Source of the DNA: DATATJ01 sp963789075
Lineage (GTDB): Bacteria > Acidobacteriota > Vicinamibacteria > Vicinamibacterales > CAVVIG01
NCBI GenBank assembly: GCA_963789075.1
Contig: CAWBJQ010000014.1
Span: 620,001 to 684,000 of the forward strand
Length of the DNA stretch: 64,000 nucleotides
Direction: 5' to 3'
Shown here: positions 19,371 to 29,218 of the stretch, one piece after another
Layout of the letters: every line of letters begins with the position of its first letter
Numbering within the stretch: position 1 is the stretch's first letter
Notes under the pieces: generated by a model
Seen by the model: only the letters and a program-made list of their open reading frames with translations
What the model was told of the DNA's origin: nothing
Databases searched by the model: none
Translations under genes and position numbers: made by a program

Positions 19371-19468
19371 AAACCACGAAGATCACGAGGACACGTGGTT
19401 CGACAAGCTACCATGAGCGCGTACGCTCGTCCTGAGCCTGTCGAGGACGTGTCGTGCCCTTCGTGGCT
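19371..19468. repeat. AACCACGAAG palindromic repeat with an ACCATGAGCG core
   Basis: AACCACGAAG at the left and CTTCGTGGCT at the right enclose a core with GGTTCGACAAGCTACCATGA and CCTGAGCCTGTCGAGGAC words. The core is shared with 52562-52669 (same orientation) and 53424-53527 (inverted). It lies between convergent genes. Confidence 0.75.
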
Positions 19469-19486
19469 CCTGTGGATCCTCGTAGT

Positions 19487-20188
19487 TCACCGCCGCTGGA
19501 TCAGCGCGCGGGCCTTCGCTTTGAACTCCTGATCCTCCGGAGTCCACTCCGGATCGAGGGGCGCATCGAGGACCTGTTGCAGCTCGGCGCGCGCCTCCTC
19601 TTTGCGGCCTTCGTCGCTCCAGCAGTTCGGCGAGAAAGAAATGCGAAGCCGTACTGTCGGGCTGATACTTGAGCGACGCGCGCAGGTGCTGCTTCGGCCA
19701 GCTTGTGGTTGCCGCCGAACAAGCGCGGCACCCTGAAATACCATCGGCCGAGCGCGCGATCCGCGGACCCCTGCTCGAAGCCTGGATCGAGCCGCAGCAC
19801 CGTCTCGAACGCTTCTTTGATCGGCTTGCGGTATTTCAGTCCCGCGCGGATTCCGAACGACTCCGCGAGCGCACCCATGTTGGCGGCCAGCCAGAAGTGC
19901 CCTTCGGGGCGATCGGCCGTCGATCGCGACGGCGGTCCGGCCGGCGTCGATCCCCTGCTCGAGAAATCGCCGGCGTTCGGCCTCGGGCGCGTGGCCACCG
20001 AGCCAGTAGTCCGCACGGGCCAGTTTCCACGCCGCCTCGAAGTTGGCTGGGTCGTTCGCGAGCGCCGTTGACCATGCCGCCGCGGCCTGCCGGGCGCTTT
20101 CCAGATGCGCGCGGTCGGCATACAGTGCGTCGGGCGACTGTGCCGCCGCGGTCGAGAGATAGAATAGAACGATGCAGGAGCTAATCAG
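19487..20188 (-). CDS. TPR-type exported protein (frameshifted; start uncertain)
   Basis: The corrected protein is about 230 aa. It begins with a hydrophobic stretch (SSCIVLFYLSTAAAQ) that looks like a signal peptide, then helical TPR-like repeats: ARQAAAAWSTALANDPANFEAAWKLARADY, GHFWLAANMGALAESFG, AFETVLRLDPGFEQG, EEARAELQQVLDAPLDPEW. Extra bases near 19917, 19695 and 19625 must be removed to read it through. No ATG is available near the signal peptide; a CTG at 20188 or an indel-hidden start is possible. The 5' end overlaps the divergent folE start, so the two genes share a very compact promoter region. The binding partner is unknown. Confidence 0.65.
   Translation of the reverse strand: MISSCIVLFYLSTAAAQSPDALYADRAHLESARQAAAAWSTALANDPANFEAAWKLARADYWLGGHAPEAERRRFLEQGIDAGRTAVAIDGRSPRRALLAGRQHGCARGVVRNPRGTEIPQADQRSVRDGAAARSRLRAGVRGSRARPMVFQGAALVRRQPQAGRSSTCARRSSISPTVRLRISFSPNCWSDEGRKEEARAELQQVLDAPLDPEWTPEDQEFKAKARALIQRR
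20160..20165 (+). promoter_or_regulatory. -10 box (TAGAAT) of a probable leaderless folE promoter
   Basis: TAGAAT is followed by six bases and the folE ATG at 20172. No Shine-Dalgarno sequence is present. Confidence 0.6.
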
Positions 20189-20826
20189 GAAGCTGCTGGC
20201 GGCACTCGGCGAAGATCCCGACGCGGGAAGGTCTGCGCGGACACGCCGAAGCGCGTCGAGAAGGCGCTTGACATTTCTGACCAGCGGATACGATGCCGAC
20301 ATCGACCAGGTGCTCAACAATGCGCTTGTTCACCGTCGATTATAGCGAGATGGTGATCGTCAAGGACATCGACTTCTACAGCCTGTGCGAGCATCACCTG
20401 CTGCCATTTTTCGGCAAGTGCCACGTCGCCTACATTCCGAGCACGAGGGTGATTGGCCTCAGCAAGATTCCGCGGCTCGTGGACGTCTTCAGCCGCCGGC
20501 TGCAGGTGCAGGAGCGGCTGACGAATCAGATCGCCGACACGATCCGCGACAAGATCGCGCCGCTGGGCGTGGCCGTGGTGATGGAAGCGACGCACCTGTG
20601 CATGTCGATGCGCGGCGTCGAGAAGCAGAACTCGTTCGCGGTCACCAGCGCCATGCACGGCGCCTTCCGCGACAACGCGCGCACACGCATGGAGTTCCTC
20701 GAGCTGATCAAGCTGCGCAGCGCGGTCCCCGGTATCCGCGAGACTGCCGGCTACGCGTGTGTAGGGGAGGACGAACGCTGGCACCTAGCACCTGACACCT
20801 CAGCAGCTAGCACCGCAGCACCCTAG
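20172..20826 (+). CDS. folE: GTP cyclohydrolase I (four single-base insertions)
   Basis: The enzyme converts GTP to dihydroneopterin triphosphate, the first step of folate and pteridine synthesis. The corrected sequence reads REGLRDTPKRVEKALTFLTSGYDAD, DIDFYSLCEHHLLPFFGKCHVAYIP (zinc Cys and two His), and a late CMSMRGVEK with the third zinc Cys. Extra bases lie at 20223, 20239, 20270 and 20328, each directly after a codon (GAC/GAG, CGC/CGG, CTT/CTG, CTT/CTG). The final residues (HLAPDTSAASTAAP) are encoded by an AGCACC word repeat and probably are not part of the ancestral enzyme. The initiator lies 6 nt after a -10 box. Confidence 0.92.
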
Positions 20827-20855
20827 CACCTCAGCGCCCTGCACCCCAGCACCTC
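20782..20855. repeat. AGCACC/CACCTAGCACCT word repeat
   Basis: About nine degenerate copies of an AGCACC(T) word run from the end of folE to the base before the TTG start of the transporter gene. The first copies are translated as the folE C-terminus. No ribosome-binding site is visible between the repeat and the next gene. Confidence 0.75.
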
Positions 20856-20856
20856 C

Positions 20857-22059
20857 TTGATCACTCTCCTCATCTTCCTGTCCACCTACGCCATTGTCGC
20901 GGTCGGGCGGGTGCCGTTTCTGCGGCTCGACCGCACGGGCGCGGCGATTGTCGGCGCCGTGCTGATGATCGTGACCGGCGCGATTGGATTCGATCAGGCG
21001 GTGCACGCGGTCGACTATCGCACGCTCGTGCTGCTGTTCGGCATGATGGTGCTCGTGGCGCATCTCCGGCTCGCCGGCGGGCTGGCCGCATTGGTCGAAA
21101 TCGTCGGGCGTCGAGTGATCCATCCCGCCGCTCTGCTGGTCGCGATCGTCGTCTCCAGCGGGGTCCTGTCGGCGCTCTTCGTCAACGACACGATCTGTCT
21201 GGTGTTCACGCCGCTCGTGCTCGACCTCGCGGCCGCGCGCAGCCGCCGGCCGCTGCCGTTTCTGCTGGCGCTTGCCACCGCGTCGAACATCGGCGGTTTG
21301 GCGACGATGGCCGGCAATCCGCAGAACATGCTGATCGGCACGGCGTCGGGCATCTCGTTCCGGGCGTTCTCGTCAACGCTCGCGCCGGTCGCGGCGCTCG
21401 GGCTGCTCATCGACACCGCGCTTCTCTGCATCGTCTTTCGCCGCGATTTGCGTCCGACGATTTCGGTGCCAGTGGCGATCGCGCCGATCCGCACGGATCG
21501 GCCGCTGCTGATCAAGACGGCCATTGTGGCGGTCGGTGTGCTCACGGGATTTTTGGCCGGATACGACACCGCGATGGTCGCCGCAGCCGGAGCGGCGGTG
21601 CTGCTCGTGACGCGCCGCGTGCCGCCGGCGCAGATCTACGCGGCCATCGACTGGGACCTGCTCATGCTGTTCATCGGGCTGTTCGTGGTGATCGGTGCCG
21701 CCGCCCAGGCGGGCATCGATCGCCGCCTCTTCGCGCTGCTGCGGCCGCTGGGCGTCCAGACCGTGGTCGGCCTGACGGCGACGGTGACGATTCTGGCCAA
21801 CACGATCAGCAACGTGCCGTCGGTGATGCTCTTCACGGCGCTGGTGCCGAAACTGCCGGATCCCGCGCGCGCGTGGCTCGTCCTGGCGATGGCCAGCACG
21901 TTTGCCGGCAACCTGACGCTGGTCGGATCGATCGCGAATCTGATTGTCGTGGAGGGTGCGAAGCGCCGCGGCGTGACCGTGAGCTTCGGCGAGTATGCTC
22001 GCTTCGGCGTGCCGGTCACGCTCGCGACCCTTGCGCTGGGGATCTACTGGCTGTCGTAG
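20857..22059 (+). CDS. SLC13/ArsB-NhaD type anion transporter
   Basis: The product (400 aa) is an integral membrane protein with about 11-12 hydrophobic segments and belongs to the ion-transporter superfamily. The characteristic helix-breaking motifs are LSALFVNDTICLVFTPL in the first half and ILANTISNVPSVMLF in the second, with GGLATMAGNPQNMLIG, all typical of ArsB/NhaD and SLC13-like carriers. Substrate (arsenite, Na+/H+, carboxylate) cannot be decided. The apparent start is a TTG directly after a word repeat; an upstream start in the same frame is blocked. It is convergent with the TonB receptor, separated by a strong hairpin. Confidence 0.88.
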   Translation: MITLLIFLSTYAIVAVGRVPFLRLDRTGAAIVGAVLMIVTGAIGFDQAVHAVDYRTLVLLFGMMVLVAHLRLAGGLAALVEIVGRRVIHPAALLVAIVVSSGVLSALFVNDTICLVFTPLVLDLAAARSRRPLPFLLALATASNIGGLATMAGNPQNMLIGTASGISFRAFSSTLAPVAALGLLIDTALLCIVFRRDLRPTISVPVAIAPIRTDRPLLIKTAIVAVGVLTGFLAGYDTAMVAAAGAAVLLVTRRVPPAQIYAAIDWDLLMLFIGLFVVIGAAAQAGIDRRLFALLRPLGVQTVVGLTATVTILANTISNVPSVMLFTALVPKLPDPARAWLVLAMASTFAGNLTLVGSIANLIVVEGAKRRGVTVSFGEYARFGVPVTLATLALGIYWLS

Positions 22060-22063
22060 GTCA

Positions 22064-22091
22064 TAGGGCGGGTCCAGAAGGACCCGCCCTA
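22064..22091. terminator. 12-bp hairpin between convergent genes
   Basis: TAGGGCGGGTCC pairs perfectly with GGACCCGCCCTA around an AGAA loop. It lies 4 bp after the transporter stop and 7 bp from the end of the opposing TonB receptor gene, so it could act in both directions. There is no T-tract, so it may be a barrier or repeat element rather than a standard intrinsic terminator. Confidence 0.6.
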
Positions 22092-22098
22092 CACGTGC

Positions 22099-25011
22099 TC
22101 AGAACCGGAACGAGACGCCGAGGCGCGCGATCCGCGGACCGAGGATGTTGGTCGGCGTCCCGAACTGCGGCACCGTGTTGATCGCCCCGTCGGATCGCCG
22201 CCGACGCGGAACGACGACACGCCCGGTCAGCGTGCGCACCGACCAGACGGTGTTGGCGTTGGTGATGTTGTCGACCGCGAAACACACGTCGAAGGACGGC
22301 CGTTCGACCGATCGTGAACGTCTTCGACGCCTGCAGGTCGAGCGTCGTCAGCGCGTCGAGGCGCTCGCTGTCGAACGGCTCGACGTTGATCGTCGCGCTG
22401 CCGCCGAGCGTCATCGGCACGCTCACCTGACGGTTGTACGGCGTGCCGCTCTGCGAGCGGAAGTTGGCCGCCAGCGCGACGTCCTACGGCAGGATGTAGG
22501 TGCCGGTCAACTTGAACTGCACCGGCGACGTCGGTCGCGATCGGACCGCTGGTGTTGATGAGCGTGTTCGGCCCGAGCTGAGGTTGGTCGTGCTGATCGC
22601 CTCGCTCAGGTTGTCCTGCGCGACCGCGACAGCGTCAGGCCGGCCAGCATCTGCCACCGGTTCGACATCCGCTTGGTCGCCGTGATCTCCACGCCTTTGT
22701 AGGTCTGCAGCGAACGTCGGATCGTTGTTGATGAGGATCTGCGTCGCCGCATTCGTGCGGTTGAAATAGTGATCGTCGCTGTCGTCAGCCGTGCCGGTCA
22801 CGCCGTCCGGGCCCGGATCGATCGCTGGTGCGCGCCGGCAACGTGGCGAACGGCGCCGCCGTGTTCAGGTAGCCCTGCTGATTCTTCTCCGCGCGATAGG
22901 TGAAGACGGCGCTCAGCTTGACGTTGCCGCGGCATCTCGCGATCGACACCGGCGGTGAATTCGTTCGTGTACGGCCGGCTGAAGTTCGGAGCGAACGACG
23001 TCGACGCCGCGCTGGTGACGACCGGCGTGCCGGTCTGCTCGCCCGGCTGGAACTGCAGGTCGCCGTTCTTGTCGTTCCAGCTGTACAGCTCACTGTAGGT
23101 GGCGTTGAGGTTGACCGGGTTGACCGCCGCCGAGTTGAGCACGTAGTAGTAGCGCGCCGCCGACGCTTGCAGCGCCGTCTTGCCGTCGCCCGTGAGGTCG
23201 TAGACGGCGCTGACGCGCGGGCCGACGTTCCACCAGTTGATGATGTTGCTGCTCGCCGGAAACGTGCGCGGCAGCGTCGGGAAGCCGCCGATGCCGGCCG
23301 CCGCCCACTGGGTCGCCGGGCTCGACTGCGCGGGCAGGTACGACGTCGAGCCGCTCGATGCGCGCGCCGCCGGTCACCGTGAGCTTCTTCACGATGTACG
23401 CATCCTGCACGAAGAGCGACAGGATGTCGGTCGGCCGACTTCGAGATGACCGGCGTGTTGAACAGCGTGACGGTCGTCGGACCCGCGGGCGTCGATGCCG
23501 CTCGGCGAGGCTGCGGTAGTTCAGCGCGACGTCGCCCCAGCGGTCGGTCTCGGTCTGCACCGGCGCGTGCGCCTCGTCGAAGCCGAACTTGAACTCGTGG
23601 CGGCCGCCGAGCGCCTGGTCGATGTAGTAGTTGAAGGTGGCGTTCGCCTCGAGCCGCTTGCCGAATCGCGAGCGACTGCGACTGCCTCGTTGTTCAGCAG
23701 GATGCCGGTCGAGAGGTCGGTCAGCGACTGCGCCGTGCCGTTGAACTTCAACGGGAAGTTGATGTTGTTGAAGCTGACCGCGCGTCCATGAACAGACGCT
23801 GCGTGATGATCGAGTTCCACAGCCCCTGCACGACGTCGAACACGTCGTCTTCGTTCGAGACCGAGTCGACTGGTGAAGTTCGTGGACGGCACGGTCGCGC
23901 TCGTGAGGAAGCGGTTCGGCTTCTTGTAGTACTGGCGCGTGTAGAACGCCTGTGAAGCGTGTTCGTTCTTGTTCAGCTGGTAGGTCAGGTTGACGAGGCC
24001 CGACGTCATGTTGGTCTGTCGACGAGCGTCTCCGACAGCGCCGCCGGCGTGTTGACGTGGACGCGCCAGTCGCGGAACGACGTGAACAGCCGGAGCGTGT
24101 CCTTGCTGAGCGGCCCGCCGATGTCGAAGGTGCCGTCGGAGACGAAGTTCACGGCGCCGGTGATCGGGTTGAAGCCGTAGCCTGGAGCGTGCGAATCGAC
24201 GTTGCCGCTCTGGATCTGCTTGCCCGAATAGAAATACGCGGTCTGGCCGGCCCACTTGTCGCCGCCGCTCTTGGTGATCATGTTCAGGAACACGCCGGAG
24301 GTCGGCACCGTGATGTCGTGCGCGCCGACCGACACCTGGATTTCGTCGAACGCGTCGAAGTCGTAGTAGAAGCCGGCGGCGCCGATCGCCGCCGGATCGC
24401 CGACGTTGACGCCGTTCAGGTACTGGGAGTTCTGCGCGCTGGTCGTGCCGCGCGCCGTGTAGGTGCCCTGCAGGCCGCCGGACGTGCCGCCGACGTCGGG
24501 CCGGCTCATGACCAGGCCCGGCACCTTGTACTCGGTGAGCGCCCAGATGTCGCGGCCGCCCGGCGTCGACTGCAGCAGCTCCTTGCTGAGCGTGACGTTG
24601 ACGTTGGCGCTGGTCGTGTCCACGGTCGGCGACGCGCCGGTGACGGTGATCGCTTCGCTGACAGCGTGCGCGACCTTCATCGACAGCTCGACCGGCGTCG
24701 TCTGTCCGACCTGGACCTGACGACGTTCTCGCGAATGATGGTCTGGAATCCCTGCAGCTCCAGCTTGACCGTGTAGCGTGCCGGGCGACCAGCGACGGGA
24801 AACCGATAGATGCCGCCGATGTCGGTGACGCCGGTCATCGAGCCCGCCGACCAGCACGCGGCTGCGTGATGGTGACCGTGACGCCCGGCGTGCACGCGCC
24901 CTGTTCGTCGGTCGCCTTGACCAGAATGCTGCCCGTCTGCACCTGCGCGAGCGCAGGCGCCGCGATGCCGACGAACATCAGCACCGCGCCCAACCTCAAC
25001 ATGCGAAACAT
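22099..25011 (-). CDS. TonB-dependent receptor with carboxypeptidase-regulatory N-domain, heavily frameshifted
   Basis: This is an outer-membrane transporter of about 960 aa of the acidobacterial Oar-like type. A signal peptide (MFRMLRLGAVLMFVGIAAPALAQ) is followed by a beta-sandwich regulatory domain (TPGVTVTITQP...GGIYRFPSLVPGTYTVKLEL), a plug domain (TLSKELLQSTPGGRDIWAL, YLNGVNVGDPA, NMITKSGGDKWAG) and a long barrel ending in ARLGVSFRF with a terminal Phe. Many single-base insertions fragment it, nearly all compatible with a position after a codon. AGGAGG precedes the start. The neighbour in the opposite direction is a secreted S9 peptidase, so peptide capture is plausible. Confidence 0.85.
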
Positions 25012-25259
25012 GAATCCTCCTGAAACACAACCGGCGTTCAGAAAAGAAGGGGCTTCGTCAGGCCAATCCCTCAGCCACTTGCATGAAAGCGAAACGTCAC
25101 GAACTGTAACAAACCCTTTACCTCGGCCGGCGGTGTTTTTCATCAAATAACTGTTGAGATCCTCCACAGTTCAGAAACTTGGATCTTTCTCCTTTCCTTA
25201 TCTGATTTCACGGCGCGCGCCTCGCCGTATACTGCAGTCGTCACTCGAAAGGATGCGCT

Positions 25260-27494
25260 ATGAAGTCTGTCGTCCCGTGCTTCGCCTTGTTGATGGCCAC
25301 CGCCGGTTGCGTTGCGCACGGCGCCCCGCAACAATCCAGCGACTCCCATCGCCTGACCATCGAGCAGCTGATTGACATTCGGCATCCGTCGAACCCGGTG
25401 TGGGCGCCCGACGGCAAGCACATGCTGTTCGTCTGGGATCGCGCTGGCGTGTCGAAGGTGTATGTCGCAGACGCGGCCGCGTCAGCTGCTTCGCAACCGG
25501 CAGAGCCGCGCGAGCTGCCGGCCGCGGGCTCCTCGCTCGCCGGCGCGTTCTGGAGCACGGATGGACGCGCGTTGATGATGGCGAAAGACGGCGATCTATG
25601 GCGCGTGCCGATTGACGGCAGCGCAGCCTCCGCCGTGTGGACGACGCCAGCGATTGAATCGAATATCGTGGCTTCGCCAGATGGCGCGAAGGTCGCCTTC
25701 GTGCGGGGCACCGCCGCGTCGACGCCCACCGCAGGGGCTGGACGAGGCCGCGGAGGGGCCGGCGGCAACGAGCTGTGGGTCCGATCGCTCGCCGACAATC
25801 ACGAAACGCTCGTCGCGCGCGGCGACGACAAAGCGATCGGCGGCGTCGGCTGGTCGCCCGACGGTTCGCACCTCGTCTTCACCGAGGGCGCGCAGACGAT
25901 TCGTCACGAGCAGACGCCCGACTACTCGGGCGCGAAGATCATCTACACCATCACCGAACGCACGTGCAGCCGGCCGACACCTACGTGCTGCGGCGACCGG
26001 CGGCACGCCGGTCAAGGCGCTCGCGGCCGGCGGCGGAGGATTCGGCGGACGCGGCGGCAATCGCTGGCTCGACGCGACGCACTTCCTGGTCGATCGCACG
26101 TCGCCCGACTTCAAGCGGCGCACGCATCTCGGTCGGGACATCGACGGGCGGCGAGCCGCGCCTGGTGCACGAGGACGTCAAGGAGAAGTTCTGGAGCATG
26201 ACCGGCGACGCGCGCGGCGGATCGCAGCCGTCGCCCGACGGCAAGTGGATCTCCTTCGTCAGCGATCGTGACGGCTGGGATCATCTCTACGTGATGCCGG
26301 CGGCCGGCGGCGCGCCGGTCCAGATCACCAAAGGGCAGTTCGAGGCGTGGCGGCCGTCGTGGTCGCCCGACAGCACGCGGATCGCGTTCGACTCGAACGA
26401 AGGCGCCGATCCCGGCAATCGGCACCTGCGCGTCGTCGACGGTGACCGGCGATCCGTCGCATGCGACGATCGCGCCGTCACGCAAGGGGCGCGGCACCAA
26501 CATCGACGCCGGCTGTGGTCGCCCGACGGCACGCGGCTCGTCTACCAGCACACCGATCCGCAGAACTCCGCCGATCTGTTCGTCGATCGACACCACGAAG
26601 CCGGGCGCGACGCCGGTCCGGCTGACCGACTCGATGCCGGCCGGCGATCGATCGCTCGGCGCTGGTCGAGCCGCAGACTCGTGCACTACGCGGGCCCCGA
26701 CGGCCAGCAGGTGCCGGCGTGTCTCTTCGTGCCGAAGAACCTCGATCGAACGAAGAAGCATCCCGCCGTCGTCTGGATCCACGGCGACGGCGTGAACCAG
26801 AACTACGACGGCTGGCACGTGCAGCGCAACTACGCCGTCTACTACAGCTTCCACCAGTACCTGCTGCAGCAGGGCTACGTCGTGATCGCGCCCGACTATC
26901 GCGGCAGCATCGGCTACGGCACGCGCGTGGCGCGAGGGCGGTCTACATGGACGTCGGCGGCAAGGACTGCGAAGGACGCGTGGATGGCGGCGAACTACCT
27001 GAAGACGCTGCCCGTACGTGGACACCGATCGGCTCGGCGTCTGGGGCCTGAGCTACGGCGGGTTCTTCACGCTGATCGCGGTGACCGATCAGCCGACGAC
27101 TGTTCCGCGCCGCGGTGGACGTCGCCGGCGTCGCCGACTACGCGATGTATTACGACGATCCGTATCACGGCGGCTGGACCGCGAGCCGCATCGGCACGCC
27201 GGACGAGCATCCGGAGGTGTACGCGCAGCGCGTCGCCGGTCTCGCACATCGATCGCCTGGAGCGGCCGCTGCTGGTGCTGCACGGCACGTCCGACGTGAA
27301 CGTGCCGTATCTCCATTCGGTGCGCCTGATCGACGAGCTGCTGAAGAAAGGGAAGGGCGGCTTGATCTCGTTCATGACCTATCCCGGCGAGTTCCACTAC
27401 TTCACGCGCGAGCACGTGCTGCGCGACGCGTGGCATCGGGTGGACGACGTTCTTCGACGCCAATCTCATGAGCGGAGCGACCGTGACGCATTGA
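25260..27494 (+). CDS. S9-family secreted peptidase (prolyl oligopeptidase/DPP-like), at least 13 single-base insertions
   Basis: The exported serine peptidase is about 740 aa. A signal peptide with a possible lipobox (MKSVVPCFALLMATAGCVAHG) precedes a beta-propeller of TolB-like blades (NPVWAPDGKHMLFVWD, VGWSPDGSHLVFTEG, PSWSPDSTRIAFDSN, LWSPDGTRLVYQH) and an alpha/beta-hydrolase domain with the nucleophile in GLSYGGFF, Asp in LHGTSDVNVPY and His in GEFHYFTREH. From about 25960 onward extra bases recur, for example after GTC, GGC, CGC and CCC. A TATACT -10 box and GAAAGGA Shine-Dalgarno precede the start. It is divergent from the TonB receptor. Confidence 0.85.
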
Positions 27495-27508
27495 CGCTCA
27501 CAAAACCG

Positions 27509-27563
27509 TCACCACGGAGGACAGGATTTTCCTCTGTGTCCTCCGTGTCCTCTGTGGTGGCGA
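27509..27563. repeat. GGAGGACAC word repeat, inverted arms
   Basis: CACCACGGAGGACAGG is mirrored by TCCTCTGTGGTGG with a short spacer. This is the most compact of the three family copies (others at 1232-1317 and 57193-57280) and could fold directly into a hairpin. Confidence 0.8.
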
Positions 27564-27585
27564 GTTTTCGCGTCAGCGTCCGCGA

Positions 27586-27591
27586 TACACT
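27586..27591 (+). promoter_or_regulatory. -10 box (TACACT) 6 nt before a start codon
   Basis: TACACT, six bases, then ATG at 27598; there is no Shine-Dalgarno sequence. Probable leaderless promoter. Confidence 0.55.
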
Positions 27592-27597
27592 CTGTTC

Positions 27598-28257
27598 ATG
27601 CGACTTCTCGGGATCACGCTTGCCGCGCTTGTGGCCGCGCCGCTCGCGGCGCAGACGCCGAAGCCGGTGCGCAAGCCGGCGCCCATCGCGGCGCTAAAGC
27701 AGGTAGTGCCTGCGATGATCTGCCCGACGCCGCTCGGCGTCGGCGTCAAGACGAAGGCCAACTTCTGCGATGTGCTGACCGGCCGCGACCCCGCGGCCGG
27801 CATTCTCATCACGCTGCCGCCCCACAAGGGTCCGGTCACGCTGACGTTCGATCTGCACAATCGCCAGACGTACTCCGAGGAGCAGGTGCAGGCGCATCGC
27901 GCCTACGCGCGCTACACCTCCACGATTGGCGTGTTCACGATGGACAACACGCTGATCAGCCGCGCGGTGGTGCAGAACGAGTTCCGGACGGCGGACGATT
28001 TGATCGATCGCATCGCCGGCGGGGCGGGGCCGGGAGGCGTGAAGGCGGTAGCGCCGACTGGCGCCGAGCCGGTGACGATCACGATTCCTGAGCGTGAGAC
28101 CGAGGTCAGCGTGCTCGGCGAGAAGCTGACCGTCGATCGCGCCGACGGCACGGCCACCTATTCATCCGTGGGCCGTCCGATCGCCGTCCTCAGCCACGTG
28201 ATGATCGAATATCGTCCAGGGCCGCCCGTGGCCCCAAGCAAGAAGAAACGCCAGTAG
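27598..28257 (+). CDS. Exported protein of unknown function
   Basis: The product (219 aa) begins with a short signal peptide (MRLLGITLAALVAAPLAAQ). The mature part has conserved-looking beta strands (AAGILITLPPHKGPVTLTFDLHNRQTYS) and ends in a very basic tail (PSKKKRQ). I do not recognise the family. The frame is clean and codon use fits the neighbours. It is followed 13 bp later by the DUF2157 pair. Confidence 0.7.
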   Translation: MRLLGITLAALVAAPLAAQTPKPVRKPAPIAALKQVVPAMICPTPLGVGVKTKANFCDVLTGRDPAAGILITLPPHKGPVTLTFDLHNRQTYSEEQVQAHRAYARYTSTIGVFTMDNTLISRAVVQNEFRTADDLIDRIAGGAGPGGVKAVAPTGAEPVTITIPERETEVSVLGEKLTVDRADGTATYSSVGRPIAVLSHVMIEYRPGPPVAPSKKKRQ

Positions 28258-28270
28258 CCGCCGTGTTCGC

Positions 28271-29218
28271 ATGAGCGTCCTGCCGTATCTCGAGCGGTGG
28301 CGGGAAACCGGCGCGATCACCGGGGAGCAGTACGCCGAAATCCGCGAGCTGACTCGGAAGGACCGCTTCTCCGTTTTTCTCGAGCTGAACGCGCTCCTGT
28401 ACCTGGGTGTTGTGGCGTTTGTCGCCGGCGTTGGATGGACGGTGCGCGTCCATTTCGAGCGTCTGGGAGACGCGGCGATTCTCATTCCGTTGACGGCGCT
28501 GCTTACGGCGTGTCTTCGCTACTGTTTTGCACGGGCCGCGGCCTACGCGCCAGAAGAAGTCGCGCCTCCCACTTTCGTCTTCGACTACGTCCTCTATCTG
28601 GCGTGCCTGGTCTTCGCAGCCGAGCTCGGCTACGTCGAGTTCCGGTTTCATCTGCTGCGCAGCCAGTGGGATCACTACTTGCTCTTGTCGGCCCTCGCGT
28701 ATTTCGCGCTCGCCTATCGCTTCGACAATCGCCTGGTGCTGTCGCTCGCCCTCGCCACGCTCGGCGGTTGGTTCGGCGTGCGGGTGGTTCACCTCGGTCT
28801 CTTCGTCGGCGACATACGCGCCTGCGCGCTTGTCTACGGCGGCATCGTCACGCTCGGCGGCCTTTGGGTCGATCGTCTCGGCATCAAGAGACACTTTCTC
28901 GAGACGTACCTGCACATCGCGACGAACGTCGTGCTGTGGGCGCTGGTATCGGGTGTCGTGGCCGGCGATCTGGCGAGGGCGAGGCTGTGGGTATTCGCGC
29001 TGCTCGGCGCAAGCGGTATCGCGATTGTCGGAGGCGTTCGATTCAGACGCTTCAGCTTTGTCGTTTATGGCGTGGTTTACGGCTATCTTGGCCTCAGTGA
29101 TCAGCTGCTGCGCACGATCGACAGCTTCACGGCGGGCCTGGCCTATGTCGCCATGTCCAGCACCATCGTCATCGCGTCGCTCGTCGTGGTCGCCAGGCAA
29201 TTCGGGCGTGAAGCATGA
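28271..29218 (+). CDS. DUF2157-like membrane protein
   Basis: The product (315 aa) starts with a cytosolic helical segment (LERWRETGAITGEQYAEIREL) typical of DUF2157, followed by eight or nine hydrophobic helices. The role of the family is unknown. The stop overlaps the start of the next gene (ATGA), and that protein has a similar N-terminal helix pattern, so they look like a tandem paralogous pair forming one membrane complex. Confidence 0.75.
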   Translation: MSVLPYLERWRETGAITGEQYAEIRELTRKDRFSVFLELNALLYLGVVAFVAGVGWTVRVHFERLGDAAILIPLTALLTACLRYCFARAAAYAPEEVAPPTFVFDYVLYLACLVFAAELGYVEFRFHLLRSQWDHYLLLSALAYFALAYRFDNRLVLSLALATLGGWFGVRVVHLGLFVGDIRACALVYGGIVTLGGLWVDRLGIKRHFLETYLHIATNVVLWALVSGVVAGDLARARLWVFALLGASGIAIVGGVRFRRFSFVVYGVVYGYLGLSDQLLRTIDSFTAGLAYVAMSSTIVIASLVVVARQFGREA

